A stretch of 6,497 nt of DNA from Candidatus Nomurabacteria bacterium RIFCSPHIGHO2_01_FULL_39_10 (GCA_001786805.1 MFTJ01000013.1:1-6497); one strand, 5' to 3'; positions 1 to 6,182 are shown, numbered from the stretch's first letter. Notes: generated from the letters alone by a model not told the origin. Program-made: numbers and translations.

Positions 1-1334
1 TAAATGCATTCGAAAGCGATCCTAACTGTGCTCAACCGCAAATCGATGAATATGGTAAATCTCTTACTGCAAATAAATTCCGTTTCGTCTATCAGCTTGT
101 TGGCAGCGAATATAAAGTCCAGATCCCAACTGGTGTCACTCCACTCTTACCATATGAAATTAAGAATAAAGACACGTTAATCAAAAAAGAAAGCGGCAAA
201 GACAAAGAAACATTCACCCCAGACGAATTACTCCAAGTCAAATATGACCTTGCCGGCGTTCACGTTCATAACCTCGTTGGCCCCGCCGTATCAGGTACCA
301 AAGGCTGCACCTATGACGTCTCCTCAAGTTCCTCAACTTCCCTAGGCTTGGATAAAAAAGGCGTTTCGGTTACAACTGAACTTCTCCTACCAGACGAATT
401 CGGCAACTGTTATGGTGCAACCCAATTAGTCAAAGCTCCACCCGCCTATGGCCGAGCCAAACATACTCAAAATTTTGTCATCCAACTCCAACCAATTGCG
501 GGGAAAATGATTAACACCATGCATGACGAATTCATGGCCGGTAATTGCGATCTCGTCCAATCCCAAGCCGAAAGCATCATCGCTCGTAAAATAAGTGACA
601 TCGAAGACGCCCAAGCATTATATTATTCTATTGCTTGTTTTGTATTGAAAGGAGAATATGGATGGGTAGCCAAATCCGGAAAAGAAGTCTGTGCCTACCT
701 CAACACATTTTACCACCGTAAATATCTCATTCCCCCTGATAGTGAACCTTATCCTGTCACCGTCACCAACACCGCCGAATACCAAAAAATCCACAAATAC
801 TTAACAGAAGTAGACGCTAAAGCCGGCTGTGGGTACGGCACTGGTACAACACCAACCCCTGCATCCTCAAATACATTGTGTGGAAAAGCAGGAACTAAAA
901 CGGGATTTACTCAGCCTGGAGGTTGGGATAAATTTGTTTGTCGTGAAAAAGAAGCCACTGAATTTGTCACCTGTTATAGTTACGATAAATATACTAATAA
1001 TGATAAAACCAAAGGCTGCCCCAGCAAACAACAATGTTGCCCACCAAAACCAGGCACAGGCAGTGGTTCTTCCGAAGTCGGTCAGAAATGTGGTGATCCA
1101 AGTGCAACGTTTAAATTTGGAATTAACCCAACTGGTTATACAGGTTCTGAAAAGCCAGCCAAATGGGATCAATACATTTGTCGTTTAGCATCTACATTCC
1201 CCGATGCACCAGGGAAAGATGGTAAATTCGACTTCAACAAAATGTGTTTTGCAGATTTAGGAAATTACAAAGTAAATAATCCTTCATTCAAATGCCCAGA
1301 TATGATGGTCTGTTGCCCACCAGGCACCTCCTAA
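1..1334 (+). CDS. Cys-rich probable extracellular protein, 5' end outside window
   Basis: The reading frame is open from the left edge (first full codon at position 3) to TAA at 1332-1334, giving 443 visible residues. The true start lies outside the window, so any signal peptide is unseen. I do not recognise the first ~290 residues. They contain a Ser-rich patch near residue 108, scattered cysteines, and a probably helical stretch around residues 170-240. The C-terminus holds two tandem six-cysteine modules (about residues 293-348 and 363-440), each with C-G near the start, W-D-x-[FY]-x-C-R in the middle and C-P-x4-C-C-P-P at the end, joined by a Gly/Ser linker. This cysteine order suggests small disulfide-bonded domains working outside the cytoplasm. 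It superficially resembles eukaryotic CLIP-type domains, but I do not claim homology. It lies 76 bp before a pilin-like gene on the same strand and could be a surface adhesin or binding protein. Function is unknown. Confidence 0.85.
   Translation, partial: NAFESDPNCAQPQIDEYGKSLTANKFRFVYQLVGSEYKVQIPTGVTPLLPYEIKNKDTLIKKESGKDKETFTPDELLQVKYDLAGVHVHNLVGPAVSGTKGCTYDVSSSSSTSLGLDKKGVSVTTELLLPDEFGNCYGATQLVKAPPAYGRAKHTQNFVIQLQPIAGKMINTMHDEFMAGNCDLVQSQAESIIARKISDIEDAQALYYSIACFVLKGEYGWVAKSGKEVCAYLNTFYHRKYLIPPDSEPYPVTVTNTAEYQKIHKYLTEVDAKAGCGYGTGTTPTPASSNTLCGKAGTKTGFTQPGGWDKFVCREKEATEFVTCYSYDKYTNNDKTKGCPSKQQCCPPKPGTGSGSSEVGQKCGDPSATFKFGINPTGYTGSEKPAKWDQYICRLASTFPDAPGKDGKFDFNKMCFADLGNYKVNNPSFKCPDMMVCCPPGTS
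879..1046 (+). repeat. Six-Cys module, copy 1 (protein repeat)
   Basis: First of two tandem protein modules at the C-terminus of the left-edge gene. Cysteines are spaced C-x19-C-x10-C-x14-C-x5-C-C. The module contains W-D-K-F-V-C-R and ends C-C-P-P. Six cysteines allow three internal disulfides. Confidence 0.75.
1089..1322 (+). repeat. Six-Cys module, copy 2 (protein repeat)
   Basis: Second copy, with cysteines spaced C-x29-C-x21-C-x15-C-x5-C-C. It shares with copy 1 the C-G start, W-D-x-[FY]-x-C-R, and the C-P-x4-C-C-P-P ending. The middle spacings are longer, so the copies are diverged rather than recently duplicated. The protein ends six residues after the CC pair. Confidence 0.75.
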
Positions 1335-1376
1335 TGATAATCAGTATCAATAACAAAAAAGAGTGCATTTAACATC

Positions 1377-1402
1377 ATAACTTCAACTCCATTTGAAGTT
1401 AT
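1377..1402 (+). repeat. Perfect 10-bp inverted repeat before pilin-like gene
   Basis: Arms ATAACTTCAA (1377-1386) and TTGAAGTTAT (1393-1402) are exact reverse complements around a 6-nt loop. The right arm ends 8 nt before the ATG at 1411. No T-run follows, so it does not look like an intrinsic terminator of the preceding gene. It could be a 5'-leader hairpin or a dyad bound by a regulator. The rest of the 1335-1410 gap holds no gene. Confidence 0.7.
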
Positions 1403-1410
1403 CAACAACC

Positions 1411-1959
1411 ATGAATAAAAAAGCCTACGCCACCCTCGAAATACTAATCGTCCTCGTCGCCATAGTGATAACCAGCGCGTTAGTCCTCTTCTTAGTCAAA
1501 CAAGGCGTCCTCACCGTGCAAAGTGATTCCAATCAACAAATCTTAAACGCCGAATTTATCCCTTATGAACGCCAAGGCTCTTTAGCAATTAAAGACTTCT
1601 CATTTTGCTCGTATGTTAACGAACAATATCAATGCCTCGAGCCGCAAACCACCTTCACACTCGGCGATGACGCCTATTTCCGCTTCACCGTCGACACAAC
1701 CCCTTATTACGGCGACGTCATCATCATCGAAAACTACCGCATCCTCACAAATACCGGTAAAGTCATGCTCGATGTCGACTTGAAAAAAAACTTCCAATAC
1801 GACGCATCTAGTGATCAAAAAATCGAATCCATATTCTTCAAAGACTACTTTAGTATCGGCAAAGGCATCCCTGACGGCCAATACACCTTAGAACTCAAAA
1901 TCGAAAACCCTCTGCTCAACAAACAAACAACAATCAAAAAACCATTCCTCATTGAATAA
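1411..1959 (+). CDS. Type IV pilin-like surface protein with beta-rich ectodomain
   Basis: The 182-residue protein begins M-N-K-K-A-Y-A-T-L-E followed by about 18 hydrophobic residues (11-28). This fits a class III (prepilin) signal: cleavage after Ala5 puts Glu10 at the conserved +5 position, and the hydrophobic helix would form the pilus core or a membrane anchor. Residues ~45-182 look like an extracellular beta-sandwich, ending with a G-x-Y-T-L-E-L-K-I strand pattern; Cys66 and Cys75 could form a disulfide. I chose ATG 1411 over an in-frame TTG at 1393 because the TTG lies inside the hairpin arm and would put six extra residues before the signal. No Shine-Dalgarno is visible. The likely role is a minor pilin or pilus-like surface subunit; a plain signal-anchored protein is the alternative. 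No pilus assembly ATPase or membrane platform is in the window. Confidence 0.8.
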   Translation: MNKKAYATLEILIVLVAIVITSALVLFLVKQGVLTVQSDSNQQILNAEFIPYERQGSLAIKDFSFCSYVNEQYQCLEPQTTFTLGDDAYFRFTVDTTPYYGDVIIIENYRILTNTGKVMLDVDLKKNFQYDASSDQKIESIFFKDYFSIGKGIPDGQYTLELKIENPLLNKQTTIKKPFLIE

Positions 1960-1961
1960 AT

Positions 1962-2008
1962 ATAGTACTCCAACCAAATAATTCGGTGTTAAAAAGTTGG
2001 AGTACTAT
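1962..2008 (+). repeat. Perfect 13-bp inverted repeat, hairpin A of doublet
   Basis: Arms ATAGTACTCCAAC (1962-1974) and GTTGGAGTACTAT (1996-2008) are exact reverse complements around a 21-nt loop. It starts 2 nt after the pilin-like gene's stop codon. Its loop carries GGTGTTA (1985-1991), complementary to the loop of the next hairpin. No T-run follows the right arm. Confidence 0.8.
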
Positions 2009-2010
2009 TC

Positions 2011-2051
2011 AGAAGTCCAAATGTAACACCTAATGAACAATTTGGACTTCT
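2011..2051 (+). repeat. Perfect 12-bp inverted repeat, hairpin B of doublet
   Basis: Arms AGAAGTCCAAAT (2011-2022) and ATTTGGACTTCT (2040-2051) are exact reverse complements around a 17-nt loop, only 2 nt after hairpin A and 21 nt before the ATG at 2073. The loop carries TAACACC (2024-2030), which pairs with the loop of hairpin A. The left arm resembles that of hairpin A (AGxAxTCCAA in both). It could be a 5'-leader element of the hydrolase operon. Confidence 0.8.
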
Positions 2052-2072
2052 ATAACTAAAGAACTAAACCAC

Positions 2073-3602
2073 ATGTCAAATAAAATAATATTTGTATTAA
2101 TTCTCATCACACTCTTTTTCTCAATATCAATTATTGCAGAACCACAAAAAATATTGATCCTCGGCGACTCCCATTACGCCGGAACATATGGTCAGGAATT
2201 AGACAAACTCCTAACGCAATCCGGCAACACAATTGAAAGTTACGGCTGTGTATCTGCTCAACCAAGTTGGTATCTTAGTATTTCTCAAACCTGTAAAAAA
2301 AGCCAAGGCTCAACCATCTCAGGTGTAAAACAAGACTACGCCTCTCCTCAAATAGATAAACTTCTTGAAGATTTCAACCCTCAAATCATAATTATAAGTC
2401 TTGGTGGCAATCCTGCCGGACAAACTCCTTCCAGTTATTCCCAAACAACTTCTTCCCTCACCAAAAAAATAAAAGACCAAAATCGTAAATGCTACTGGAT
2501 TGGTCCACCAGGCAAAACTGATTCAATAGAAGCCGCCGAACGTGACCTGCGTTATCAAGCAATCCAACAAGGCATAGGGAACAACTGTATTCTCATTGAT
2601 TCACGTGAACTTGTCAAACTAAACAAAGATGAGATCCATTTTAGTGACACTACTCGTCCAACACAATGGGCGACATCCGTATTTAAAAAAATTGAAGAAC
2701 TCACTCTTCCCTTCACCGGCCCGCCAATTTCCGCCTTGGAAACACAAGATGAAAAAAATGCCTATGCCGACTTTGATACAGAACCACAAATTGTTGAAGA
2801 CGCATCAATCCCTCAAGAACCAACAACCTCTGGTTTTAATGCTAACAATCAACAAAGCGCCGCCACTGCAAAAACAATCTCAACACAATCCTTTTGCGAC
2901 AACCCTAAACGTTGCCAAAACATCGATGAAGTATGGTACAAACGTATTGGCATCTACATCAACCCTCTCTTCGCAGAACTAATCTGGGATCCTAGAACAA
3001 ATAGTTGGAAAACTTTCCAAGAAATCTACGCTCCTCCTCAACCTCAAGCATTCCCCTCACAACAAACCCTCCCTTCAACAACCCTTCTTCCCATAGATGA
3101 AAGCACGTTATCCAAAAAAATACTTCAAGAAAAAGCCCAACAAAAATATGACGACGCTTTCTACGCCAAAGTCAATCAGATTGCCACAAACTTAAACACC
3201 AAACCAGAATATCTTATCGCCGTCATGCGCTTTGAAACCGGCGGCACATTCGATCCATGTAAAAAAAGTAAATGGAGTTCTGCTACCGGTCTGATTCAAT
3301 TTCTAAAATCAACCGCCATCCGTTTAGCCACAACAACCGATCAATTATGCACAATGACCCAAGTACAGCAACTCGACTACGTCGAAAAATACTTCAAGCA
3401 ATTCAAACACAAAATCCGTCCAAATAATTTAGGCGACATCGCCATGGCCGTCTTCTGGCCAAGAGCCATCAACCAACCTGATGATTATGTCCTCTTCAAA
3501 CAAGGCACGGGCGCCTACAACTCAAATAAAGCCCTTGATCGTGATAACAACGGTGAAATAACCAGAGCAGAATATCTTAATTTGGTAATTAAACGAATGT
3601 AA
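2073..3602 (+). CDS. Secreted SGNH esterase / lytic transglycosylase-like murein hydrolase
   Basis: The 509-residue protein begins with a hydrophobic signal sequence (about 4-21, probable cleavage after A22). Residues ~26-212 form an SGNH hydrolase with G-D-S-H (nucleophile Ser33), G-G-N (Gly112, Asn113) and D-x-x-H (Asp186, His189), so all catalytic residues are present. Family members remove acyl groups from sugars or lipids. Residues 254-328 are a module nearly identical to one in the next protein. Residues ~360-485 resemble lysozyme/SLT lytic transglycosylases: R-F-E-T-G-G with probable catalytic Glu388, then S-A-T-G-L-I-Q-F, as in murein-cutting enzymes. At 489-500, D-R-D-N-N-G-E-I-T-R-A-E is a canonical EF-hand calcium loop. 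The ATG has no Shine-Dalgarno, and the next gene starts 5 nt after the stop, so they form an operon. Archaea lack murein, so I infer an outward-acting enzyme against bacterial walls. Exact substrates are unknown. Confidence 0.88.
   Translation: MSNKIIFVLILITLFFSISIIAEPQKILILGDSHYAGTYGQELDKLLTQSGNTIESYGCVSAQPSWYLSISQTCKKSQGSTISGVKQDYASPQIDKLLEDFNPQIIIISLGGNPAGQTPSSYSQTTSSLTKKIKDQNRKCYWIGPPGKTDSIEAAERDLRYQAIQQGIGNNCILIDSRELVKLNKDEIHFSDTTRPTQWATSVFKKIEELTLPFTGPPISALETQDEKNAYADFDTEPQIVEDASIPQEPTTSGFNANNQQSAATAKTISTQSFCDNPKRCQNIDEVWYKRIGIYINPLFAELIWDPRTNSWKTFQEIYAPPQPQAFPSQQTLPSTTLLPIDESTLSKKILQEKAQQKYDDAFYAKVNQIATNLNTKPEYLIAVMRFETGGTFDPCKKSKWSSATGLIQFLKSTAIRLATTTDQLCTMTQVQQLDYVEKYFKQFKHKIRPNNLGDIAMAVFWPRAINQPDDYVLFKQGTGAYNSNKALDRDNNGEITRAEYLNLVIKRM
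2832..3056 (+). repeat. Shared 75-residue module, copy 1
   Basis: This stretch encodes residues 254-328 of the SGNH/transglycosylase protein. By hand alignment it matches residues 43-117 of the next gene product at 59 of 75 positions without gaps, and 44 of 50 in the core from S-F-C-D-N-P to Y-A-P-P. It has two cysteines in C-D-N-P-x-R-C-Q and the core W-[YF]-K-R-I-G-I-Y-I-N-P-L-F-A. Proline-rich linker follows it. Most DNA differences are at silent third positions, which indicates selection on the protein. I do not recognise the domain. Confidence 0.9.
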
Positions 3603-3607
3603 TACAA

Positions 3608-5602
3608 ATGAAACAGCACTATCTAATATCAATCGTACTCTTTATTCTAATATGTTCATTACTCTCTCTAGCCCTCACCCAAGAAGACTACGACGAAGGT
3701 GACGATGTCGAAATCGAAGAACCACTCTCTCAGGGTTTTGATAATCCTAATCAACAGAACGCCGATTCCGCAAAAAAAATATTCACTCAATCATTCTGCG
3801 ACAACCCTCAACGCTGCCAAAACATCGACGAAGTGTGGTTCAAACGCATCGGCATCTACATCAACCCACTCTTCGCCCAACAAATCTGGGATCCTAAAAC
3901 CAACAGCTGGAAAACATTCCAAGAAGTCTACGCACCTCCAATCCCTCAAAGCTTCCCTCCCTCAACAACCACCCCTTCCTCATTTAGCAATCACATCAAA
4001 TTCCCCGGGTCCGGTAAATGTTTCGAACTCGCTCTCTCTGCAAATAAAGAAGAAGCCCAAACAAAAATCGTCTCTGTACAATTCCAAGGCCACACCATTC
4101 AAGTCAATAAACTCATCAAACCATTAATTGAAAAGATAAATTCCGAAATTACTGCAGCAAACATACCGAAAAGTACGTTTACATTTACATCAGTCCAAAC
4201 AGGCAAATGGCGCTGTGTTCGCTCACCAAAAGTAACCATTGTAGATCCAACAACCTGTCTAACCACCAAAGGCAAAATCGCACGCAGCAAACACAGCTAT
4301 CAAGTCGCAATAGATATCAACCCTTCCGAAAACGAATTTTGTACACTTGGTCCAAATAATCAATACTATCACAACGGAAAAGTATGTCAGCCGACAATCC
4401 CTCAAAAAGTAATTGACATCTTCAAAACAAACGACTTCCGCTGGGGTGGCGATTGGAGTGGCGCCAAAGACTACATGCACTTCGAATGGAAAGGACATCT
4501 AGGTGATTTTGATAATGATCCCGCAACAATAGAACAATGTGGAACAAGTGCCAGTACAACTGTAAGTACAACCCCTCCTCCTCCACCCTCTGGCAACATC
4601 AAATTTAGTTTCGCCGTCATCTCTGATACACCCGATGGAGATTGTTCAGATCCCGGCAGTTCCGCAACAAATCCTATAACCCAAGGCGAACCCACAAGCA
4701 AAGCAATGAAATTCATCAACACAAAAAATCCTGCTTTTGTAATCAGCGCCGGTGATTTAACATCTGGAGAATGTTCTGCAAACAATAAAAAAGTCGGTCA
4801 AAGTCTAGCCATCGATCAATTAAACGAATTCAAAAATGTATTTTTAAAAGATCTTCAAGTCCCTTTCGTCCCTCTCGCCGGCAATCACGATTTCTTTAAA
4901 TCCACTTCACCAAATGTATGGTACACATTCTGGGACGAACAAACTTCTTCTTTACTTTCGGCATATAATTCTCGTCAGAAATGCGGTTCATCTACCGTTT
5001 CCGGAAACAATCTCGTTTCTCGTTTCGAATACAACGGCAAAGGATTCGTTCTTATCAATCCAGGTTACATCGGTCACACCTACGGCTTACCTCAACAAGA
5101 ATTAGATTGCATCAACAAACTTGCACAACCAGGTGATTTCGTTTTCCGTCACGTCAGTCCATTTGGTGTGTCATGTGAAGTAAAAAATCCCTCTACCTGC
5201 GGAAGAAGTGTAATCAACCCCAGTGGTGATGTAAAAGAAGTCGAAAAATTACCTCAACTATTAAAACAAAAAAATATCGCTGCATTATATTCCGGCCACA
5301 CCCATGCATTCTATAAAGGCACATGTGATAATCTCCCTTTCATCAACACCGGAACATTAGGCACAAGAGCTGAAGAATTTGTTCGCGGCTGGTCATCAGC
5401 AGACGCTCGTTCCGCATTTGTCTGGGTTGACGTTTATGAAACTGGAACAAAAAATACCATTTACATTTACAACAAAGCCACACAAAAATTTGAAATAAAT
5501 ACAAAACCATTCCCTACTGAAATAATCACAACTAAATTTTCTAATCCTGATCGAAAAGTTGACGAAGGAATCCTCGCCACATGTAAATCTAATCTTCCCT
5601 AA
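3608..5602 (+). CDS. Secreted M15 zinc peptidase fused to calcineurin-like phosphoesterase
   Basis: The 664-residue protein starts with a signal peptide (hydrophobic 6-23) and an acidic stretch, then the shared module (43-117). Residues ~128-310 match the M15 peptidase family (VanY carboxypeptidases and phage L-Ala-D-Glu endolysins): S-K-H-S-Y-Q-V-A-I-D (zinc ligands His229, Asp236) and R-W-G-G-D-W ... D-Y-M-H-F-E (His291, Glu293). The usual Gly of S-x-H-x-x-G is Gln232. After a T-T-P-P-P-P-P linker (321-327), residues ~331-615 resemble a calcineurin-like metallophosphoesterase: S-D-T-P (Asp340), G-D-L-T-S-G (Asp383), G-N-H-D (Asn426, His427), His515 and G-H-T-H (His564, His566). The first motif lacks the usual His of D-x-H. 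The M15 domain should cut murein stem peptides; the phosphoesterase substrate is unknown, with wall phosphodiesters or phosphomonoesters possible. It lies 5 nt downstream of the transglycosylase gene, so the two are probably co-expressed. Confidence 0.88.
   Translation: MKQHYLISIVLFILICSLLSLALTQEDYDEGDDVEIEEPLSQGFDNPNQQNADSAKKIFTQSFCDNPQRCQNIDEVWFKRIGIYINPLFAQQIWDPKTNSWKTFQEVYAPPIPQSFPPSTTTPSSFSNHIKFPGSGKCFELALSANKEEAQTKIVSVQFQGHTIQVNKLIKPLIEKINSEITAANIPKSTFTFTSVQTGKWRCVRSPKVTIVDPTTCLTTKGKIARSKHSYQVAIDINPSENEFCTLGPNNQYYHNGKVCQPTIPQKVIDIFKTNDFRWGGDWSGAKDYMHFEWKGHLGDFDNDPATIEQCGTSASTTVSTTPPPPPSGNIKFSFAVISDTPDGDCSDPGSSATNPITQGEPTSKAMKFINTKNPAFVISAGDLTSGECSANNKKVGQSLAIDQLNEFKNVFLKDLQVPFVPLAGNHDFFKSTSPNVWYTFWDEQTSSLLSAYNSRQKCGSSTVSGNNLVSRFEYNGKGFVLINPGYIGHTYGLPQQELDCINKLAQPGDFVFRHVSPFGVSCEVKNPSTCGRSVINPSGDVKEVEKLPQLLKQKNIAALYSGHTHAFYKGTCDNLPFINTGTLGTRAEEFVRGWSSADARSAFVWVDVYETGTKNTIYIYNKATQKFEINTKPFPTEIITTKFSNPDRKVDEGILATCKSNLP
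3734..3958 (+). repeat. Shared 75-residue module, copy 2
   Basis: This stretch encodes residues 43-117 of the M15/phosphoesterase protein. It is the partner of the module at 2832-3056 (about 79% identical overall, 88% over the 50-residue core). Here it lies just after the signal peptide, whereas in the upstream protein it sits between two catalytic domains. It therefore behaves as a mobile domain joined to different enzymes, probably for docking or targeting (inference). Confidence 0.9.
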
Positions 5603-6100
5603 TTAACTCTTCCTCTTCTCCTCTTTATCATTATCCCCTCTATTCTGCTCAATCAACTCCTCAAGTGTTCGCATCATATCCTCTGGATAATCAATATCCG
5701 CAAGTTCAAACGCATTCTCCGCATCCGAACCACGTAAATAAATCGTCCCATACCCAAGTAACCGCTGCAACCGCCCTTGACGTAAATTAATATCCGTTGC
5801 AAACCCAAGTGGCCTAAAATATACATTTTGCCGTGTCTGCTGCACAATTCCTTTCGTAATAATAATCTTGGTTGGCAAAATGATATATCGCGTCATTAAT
5901 CGTGAAATCTCCGCTGAAACAATCGCAAAAATTCCTAATATTGCCATCCCCTCTAGAATATATACTGGACCTGCAAAACTCATAAAAAATAACACAACCG
6001 CCCCAACAAACAACAGCCCCCCACAAATATACTCCGTAAGATACGCCTTGCGCGACTTACGCAACTTGTACAATACTTTTTCCTCTTTTTCTGAACTCAT
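5603..6100 (-). CDS. Membrane-anchored bacterial PH-domain (bPH2/DUF304-like) protein
   Basis: The 165-residue protein has a charged N-terminus (1-20), two adjacent membrane segments (about 24-43 and 46-66) and a cytoplasmic-type PH-like domain (about 70-152). That domain shows the family pattern: R-Y-I-I-L-P-T-K-I-I-I-T-K-G-I, then D-I-N-L-R-Q-G-R-L-Q-R-L-L-G-Y-G-T-I-Y-L, and ends in a helix followed by a charged tail. These two-TM PH proteins occur in bacteria and archaea; their molecular role is poorly defined. The ATG at 6100 lies about 30 nt after the centre of a TATA-like box, which fits a nearly leaderless transcript. Its stop codon directly abuts the stop of the convergent phosphoesterase gene, with no spacer. 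No functional link to the hydrolases is evident. Confidence 0.85.
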   Translation of the reverse strand: MSSEKEEKVLYKLRKSRKAYLTEYICGGLLFVGAVVLFFMSFAGPVYILEGMAILGIFAIVSAEISRLMTRYIILPTKIIITKGIVQQTRQNVYFRPLGFATDINLRQGRLQRLLGYGTIYLRGSDAENAFELADIDYPEDMMRTLEELIEQNRGDNDKEEKRKS

Positions 6101-6121
6101 TTTATACTACAAAGTCAAAAA

Positions 6122-6140
6122 TCTTTATATATTTAACGCA
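6122..6140 (-). promoter_or_regulatory. Probable archaeal promoter (BRE/TATA) for PH-domain gene
   Basis: Read on the minus strand, the sequence is TGCGTTAAATATATAAAGA, a BRE-like purine/GC stretch followed by a TATA-like box centred near 6130. Archaeal transcription usually starts 25-28 nt downstream, about 6103, just before the ATG at 6100. The same sequence appears as a mirror copy facing the other gene. Confidence 0.55.
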
Positions 6141-6181
6141 CTAAATTATAATATCTTATATTTAAATGCGTTAAATATATA
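6126..6181. repeat. Perfect 15-bp inverted repeat in the divergent promoter region
   Basis: Arms TATATATTTAACGCA (6126-6140) and TGCGTTAAATATATA (6167-6181) are exact reverse complements around a 26-nt AT-rich spacer. TAAAT/ATTTA inside the spacer could extend the dyad. Each arm reads as the same BRE/TATA sequence pointing outward to one of the divergent genes, which could explain the symmetry as duplicated promoters. A regulator-binding dyad is the alternative. Confidence 0.75.
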
Positions 6182-6182
6182 T
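6167..6182 (+). promoter_or_regulatory. Probable archaeal promoter (BRE/TATA) for mutM
   Basis: TGCGTTAAATATATAT has the same BRE/TATA-like arrangement as the minus-strand promoter. With a TATA centre near 6177, transcription would begin near 6204, giving a leader of about 40 nt before the ATG at 6246. The abutting inverted repeat (6182-6217) would then straddle the start site. Confidence 0.45.

Noticed and set aside
348..1334. TTG at 348 as the start of the left-edge gene
   Set aside because: The frame is open without a stop back to the window edge and encodes plausible protein upstream, including Cys and structured segments. The gene is simply truncated by the window.
1332..1352. Weak inverted repeat after the left-edge gene (TGATA / TATCA)
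   Set aside because: Only about 5 perfect pairs, or 7 of 8 with a mismatch, in AT-rich DNA; too weak to list as a feature.
1393..1410. TTG 1393 as the start of the pilin-like gene
   Set aside because: It lies within the right arm of the hairpin, and starting there would push the K-K-A cleavage site inward by six residues. ATG 1411 gives a standard class III signal.
1962..2051. Hairpins A and B as intrinsic transcription terminators of the pilin-like gene
   Set aside because: Neither stem is followed by a T-run, and the loops are long. Archaeal termination typically uses T-rich stretches rather than such stems.
1962..2051. CRISPR-like or insertion-sequence ends
   Set aside because: The arms are inverted within each hairpin and there is no regular direct repeat-spacer array, no transposase and no target-site duplication.
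2629..2982. Open +1 frame inside the SGNH/transglycosylase gene, and a similar one at 3699-4127 in the next gene
   Set aside because: They resemble each other only because both overlie the shared module in the same relative frame. Their composition (Ser/Thr/Asn-rich, no domain) and the silent-site pattern in the main frame mark them as shadows.
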